From positions 1-7,960 of the forward strand of contig JBCDEC010000219.1 in assembly GCA_039179965.1 (NCBI GenBank): 7,960 bases of DNA, read 5' to 3'. The DNA comes from Marinibacterium sp039179965. Lineage in GTDB: Bacteria > Pseudomonadota > Alphaproteobacteria > Rhodobacterales > Rhodobacteraceae. A model generated the notes under the pieces. It had not been told where the DNA came from and made no database searches. It saw only the letters and a program-made list of their open reading frames with translations. This document shows, one piece after another, positions 5,828 through 7,960 of the stretch; within the stretch, counting starts at the first letter, position 1; each line of letters starts with the position of its first letter. The translations under genes were made by a program, and so were the position numbers.

Positions 5828-7960
5828 CGCATCCGATGCGTTTGACGCATCTGACTTCAGCGCAGCACCGATGGAGGCTTTGCATCGCCAGATCGCCGGT
5901 GGCTCCGAAACGCTGGCCGAGGCGGGCGCCTTGACCAACCTGCTGATGCAGTCCTGGGCCTGCCATACCGAGGCGATGTCTTCCACGCATGGCAAGCGCA
6001 CACGCGCCACGATGGAAGACATGTCCGACATCATCGGCGCGATGACCCCGGAGGCAATGGTCTCGGCCTGGCGATCGTATCTCGTTGACGCGAACCAGCG
6101 CGCGGCGCTGACACTTGATGCCCTTCGACAGCGGGGCGACATTTTTATTGCCCATGAAGAGGCCGGCTGCCCCCCGGTTCTGGCCTATGACTACGAGGTG
6201 GTGCTCGATGGGGGTGACCTGCCGCAACCCTGCAATTACGAGCTCTTGCGCATCGTTCCGCCCGAGGGGGTGGAAATCCTGGCCTTCAAACGCCCCTACA
6301 TCATCATCGATCCACGGGCCGGACACGGCGGCGGCATCGGTGGATTCAAGACAGACAGCCAGGTTGGTGTTGCATTGAAGGACGGCCACCCGGTTTATTT
6401 CGTCAATTTCAAACGGGACCCGGAGCCCGGTCAGGTTCTGGCCGATGTGACCCGTGCCGAGGCCGCCTTTGTCCGCAAGGTCATGGACCTGCATCCCGAG
6501 AGCCCGAAACCGGCTGTGACCGGCAATTGTCAGGGCGGTTGGGCGACACTGCTTTTGGCGGCAGCCAATCCCGACATCGTTGGGCCGATTGTCATGAACG
6601 GGGCGCCGGTGGCCCCATGGTCAGGCGAGGTCGGCAAAAACCCGATGCGTTACAATGCGGGTGTTCTGGGCGGAACCTGGATTCCGATGATGCTCGCGGA
6701 TCTCGGCGGCGGTGTGTTTGACGGCGCCAACCTCGTGATGAACTTTGAGCTGCTCAATCCCAGCCGCAACTTGTTCGCCAAATACACCGATCTTTACCGG
6801 ACCATCGATACCGGCCTTGAGCGGTTCCTGGAGTTTGAGCGCTGGTGGGGTGGTTACTTCCTCATGAACGAGGCGGAGATCCGGTGGATCGTCGAAAACC
6901 TCTTTGTGGGCAACAAGCTGACGCGCAACATGGCGCAGCTGGAACCCGGTCAGACGATCGACGTGAAACATGTGGCGGCGCCGATCATCGTGTTTGCAAG
7001 CTGGGGGGACAATATCACGCCGCCTCAGCAGGCGCTCAATTGGATCATCGACAGCTACGCCGACGAACATGAGATCCAGGTGCGGGGCCAGCGGATCGTT
7101 TACATGGTTCATGAAGAGGTCGGCCATCTGGGGATCTTTGTCTCCTCCAAGATTGCCCGAAAGGAACATACAGAAGTCGCATCAACGATGAAGACCATCG
7201 AAGCGCTGGCGCCCGGCCTCTATGAGATGAAAATTGACTCTGTCGAAGGCCAGGGGCGTGACAAGACGTTCTTCGTCAGTTTTGTCGAACGCAGCTTTGA
7301 CGACATTCGCAAGCTTGACGACGGGCGGGCCGATGAACGCCCCTTTGCAGCCGTTGCGCGGATGTCCGAACTGCAGGCTGAACTCTATGACATGGTCTGG
7401 CGACCCTGGATCAAGGCCATGGTCACGCCGCAAAGCGCCAAGGCCCTGCGCCGCTTTCATCCGATGCGGCTGCAGCGCGAGATGATGTCCAGCGCAAATC
7501 CAATGGTCAAAATGATGGCGGCCTTTGCGCCAGGCGTGGCCGAAAATCGGAAGAAGGCGGATCCGGACAACCCCTATTTGCGGCTGGAAAAGGTCGGGTT
7601 CGAGTTGATGGCGCAAATGATCGACATGGGCCGGGACGTCCGCGACGCCGGGTATGAATCGACCTTTTTTGCGCTTTGGGGCACGCCTTGGATGCGCGCT
7701 TTCGGAGGCGAACGCTATGCGCCGCGCACTCTGCAGTCGCAGGCCGAGTTGCGCGCGCTGCCCAAGGTCAAGACGGCGTTGCGGCGGATTGCCGAGGGCG
7801 GCTTTGCCGAGGCGGTCATCCGCCTGCTGGTCCTCTTGGCTGACAGCCGCCACAGCGTTCGCCGTGACCGCCTGGAGCGGTCCTCGCGAGTTCTGACGCA
7901 GCGCCAACCGTTCCGTGGCCTTTCGATGGAGGCGCGGGCCGAGATCATCCACGAACAGAC
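5817..7960 (+). CDS. DUF3141-type protein, PhaC-like alpha/beta hydrolase (partial, runs off the right edge)
   Basis: The frame is open from 5817 to the window end: 714 codons with no stop. The protein is a long alpha/beta-hydrolase relative of poly(3-hydroxyalkanoate) synthases, of the family known as DUF3141. The nucleophile elbow is GNCQGGWA with Cys238, matching the G-x-C-x-G-G box of PhaC rather than the serine of lipases. The acid is Asp398 (SWGDNITPP) and the base His437 (EEVGHLGIFVSSK). The Cys-Asp gap of 160 residues is close to that in PhaC. A glycine-rich RAGHGGGIGG (167-176) probably forms the oxyanion region. The end of the visible part (from about 650, RLLVLLADSRHSV) vaguely recalls TerB-like helical domains. 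The TTG start is favoured by its ribosome site; ATG 5871 would shorten it by 18 residues. No signal peptide or membrane helix stands out. The biochemical role is unproven; a link to PHA or acyl-CoA turnover is inferred. Confidence 0.9.
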   Translation, partial: MSHNASDAFDASDFSAAPMEALHRQIAGGSETLAEAGALTNLLMQSWACHTEAMSSTHGKRTRATMEDMSDIIGAMTPEAMVSAWRSYLVDANQRAALTLDALRQRGDIFIAHEEAGCPPVLAYDYEVVLDGGDLPQPCNYELLRIVPPEGVEILAFKRPYIIIDPRAGHGGGIGGFKTDSQVGVALKDGHPVYFVNFKRDPEPGQVLADVTRAEAAFVRKVMDLHPESPKPAVTGNCQGGWATLLLAAANPDIVGPIVMNGAPVAPWSGEVGKNPMRYNAGVLGGTWIPMMLADLGGGVFDGANLVMNFELLNPSRNLFAKYTDLYRTIDTGLERFLEFERWWGGYFLMNEAEIRWIVENLFVGNKLTRNMAQLEPGQTIDVKHVAAPIIVFASWGDNITPPQQALNWIIDSYADEHEIQVRGQRIVYMVHEEVGHLGIFVSSKIARKEHTEVASTMKTIEALAPGLYEMKIDSVEGQGRDKTFFVSFVERSFDDIRKLDDGRADERPFAAVARMSELQAELYDMVWRPWIKAMVTPQSAKALRRFHPMRLQREMMSSANPMVKMMAAFAPGVAENRKKADPDNPYLRLEKVGFELMAQMIDMGRDVRDAGYESTFFALWGTPWMRAFGGERYAPRTLQSQAELRALPKVKTALRRIAEGGFAEAVIRLLVLLADSRHSVRRDRLERSSRVLTQRQPFRGLSMEARAEIIHEQ

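Noticed and set aside
7182..7952. 256-codon open frame on the - strand opposite the DUF3141 gene
   Set aside because: The + strand frame here is uninterrupted, with family motifs; the - strand frame is its mirror with no recognisable domain. The same applies to the - strand frames at 5297-6142 and 5778-6494.

Overview
The window looks like chromosomal DNA from a GC-rich alphaproteobacterium, most likely Rhodobacterales (Roseobacter/Paracoccus type). This is inferred from protein style and gene context only. I see no mobile elements, RNA genes or CRISPR arrays, and the coding density is high.

Left part (1-3797, + strand): the back end of a peptide-type ABC importer operon. It begins with the last 13 codons of a gene that is probably the periplasmic solute-binding protein. 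A strong rho-independent terminator follows (66-108), ending only 12 bases before the next start codon. Then come two inner-membrane permeases (OppB/DppB and OppC/DppC types) and one 603-residue protein carrying two fused ATPase domains (the OppD plus OppF equivalent). Spacings are 10 and 1 bases, so these three genes are co-translated. The terminator probably acts as an attenuator that makes binding protein more abundant than membrane complex. The substrate cannot be read from the sequence; peptides are the default guess.

Middle (3794-5062): an alpha/beta hydrolase on the - strand converges on the ATPase gene, and the two stop codons overlap within 4 bases. Upstream of it lies about 420 bases without a convincing gene. 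That stretch must hold the divergent start signals for the hydrolase (-) and the next operon (+), plus a few small inverted repeats.

Right part (5063-7960, + strand): a FabI-type enoyl reductase is followed, with an 11-base overlap and a probable TTG start, by a long gene that runs off the window. Its product is a DUF3141-type protein with a PhaC-like Cys-Asp-His triad. From knowledge of related genomes, this pair is often followed by phosphate acetyltransferase and acetate kinase genes, suggesting a role in polyhydroxyalkanoate or acyl-CoA metabolism. Those genes are not in view. The DUF3141 gene is the most interesting item because its function is not established although its catalytic residues look intact.
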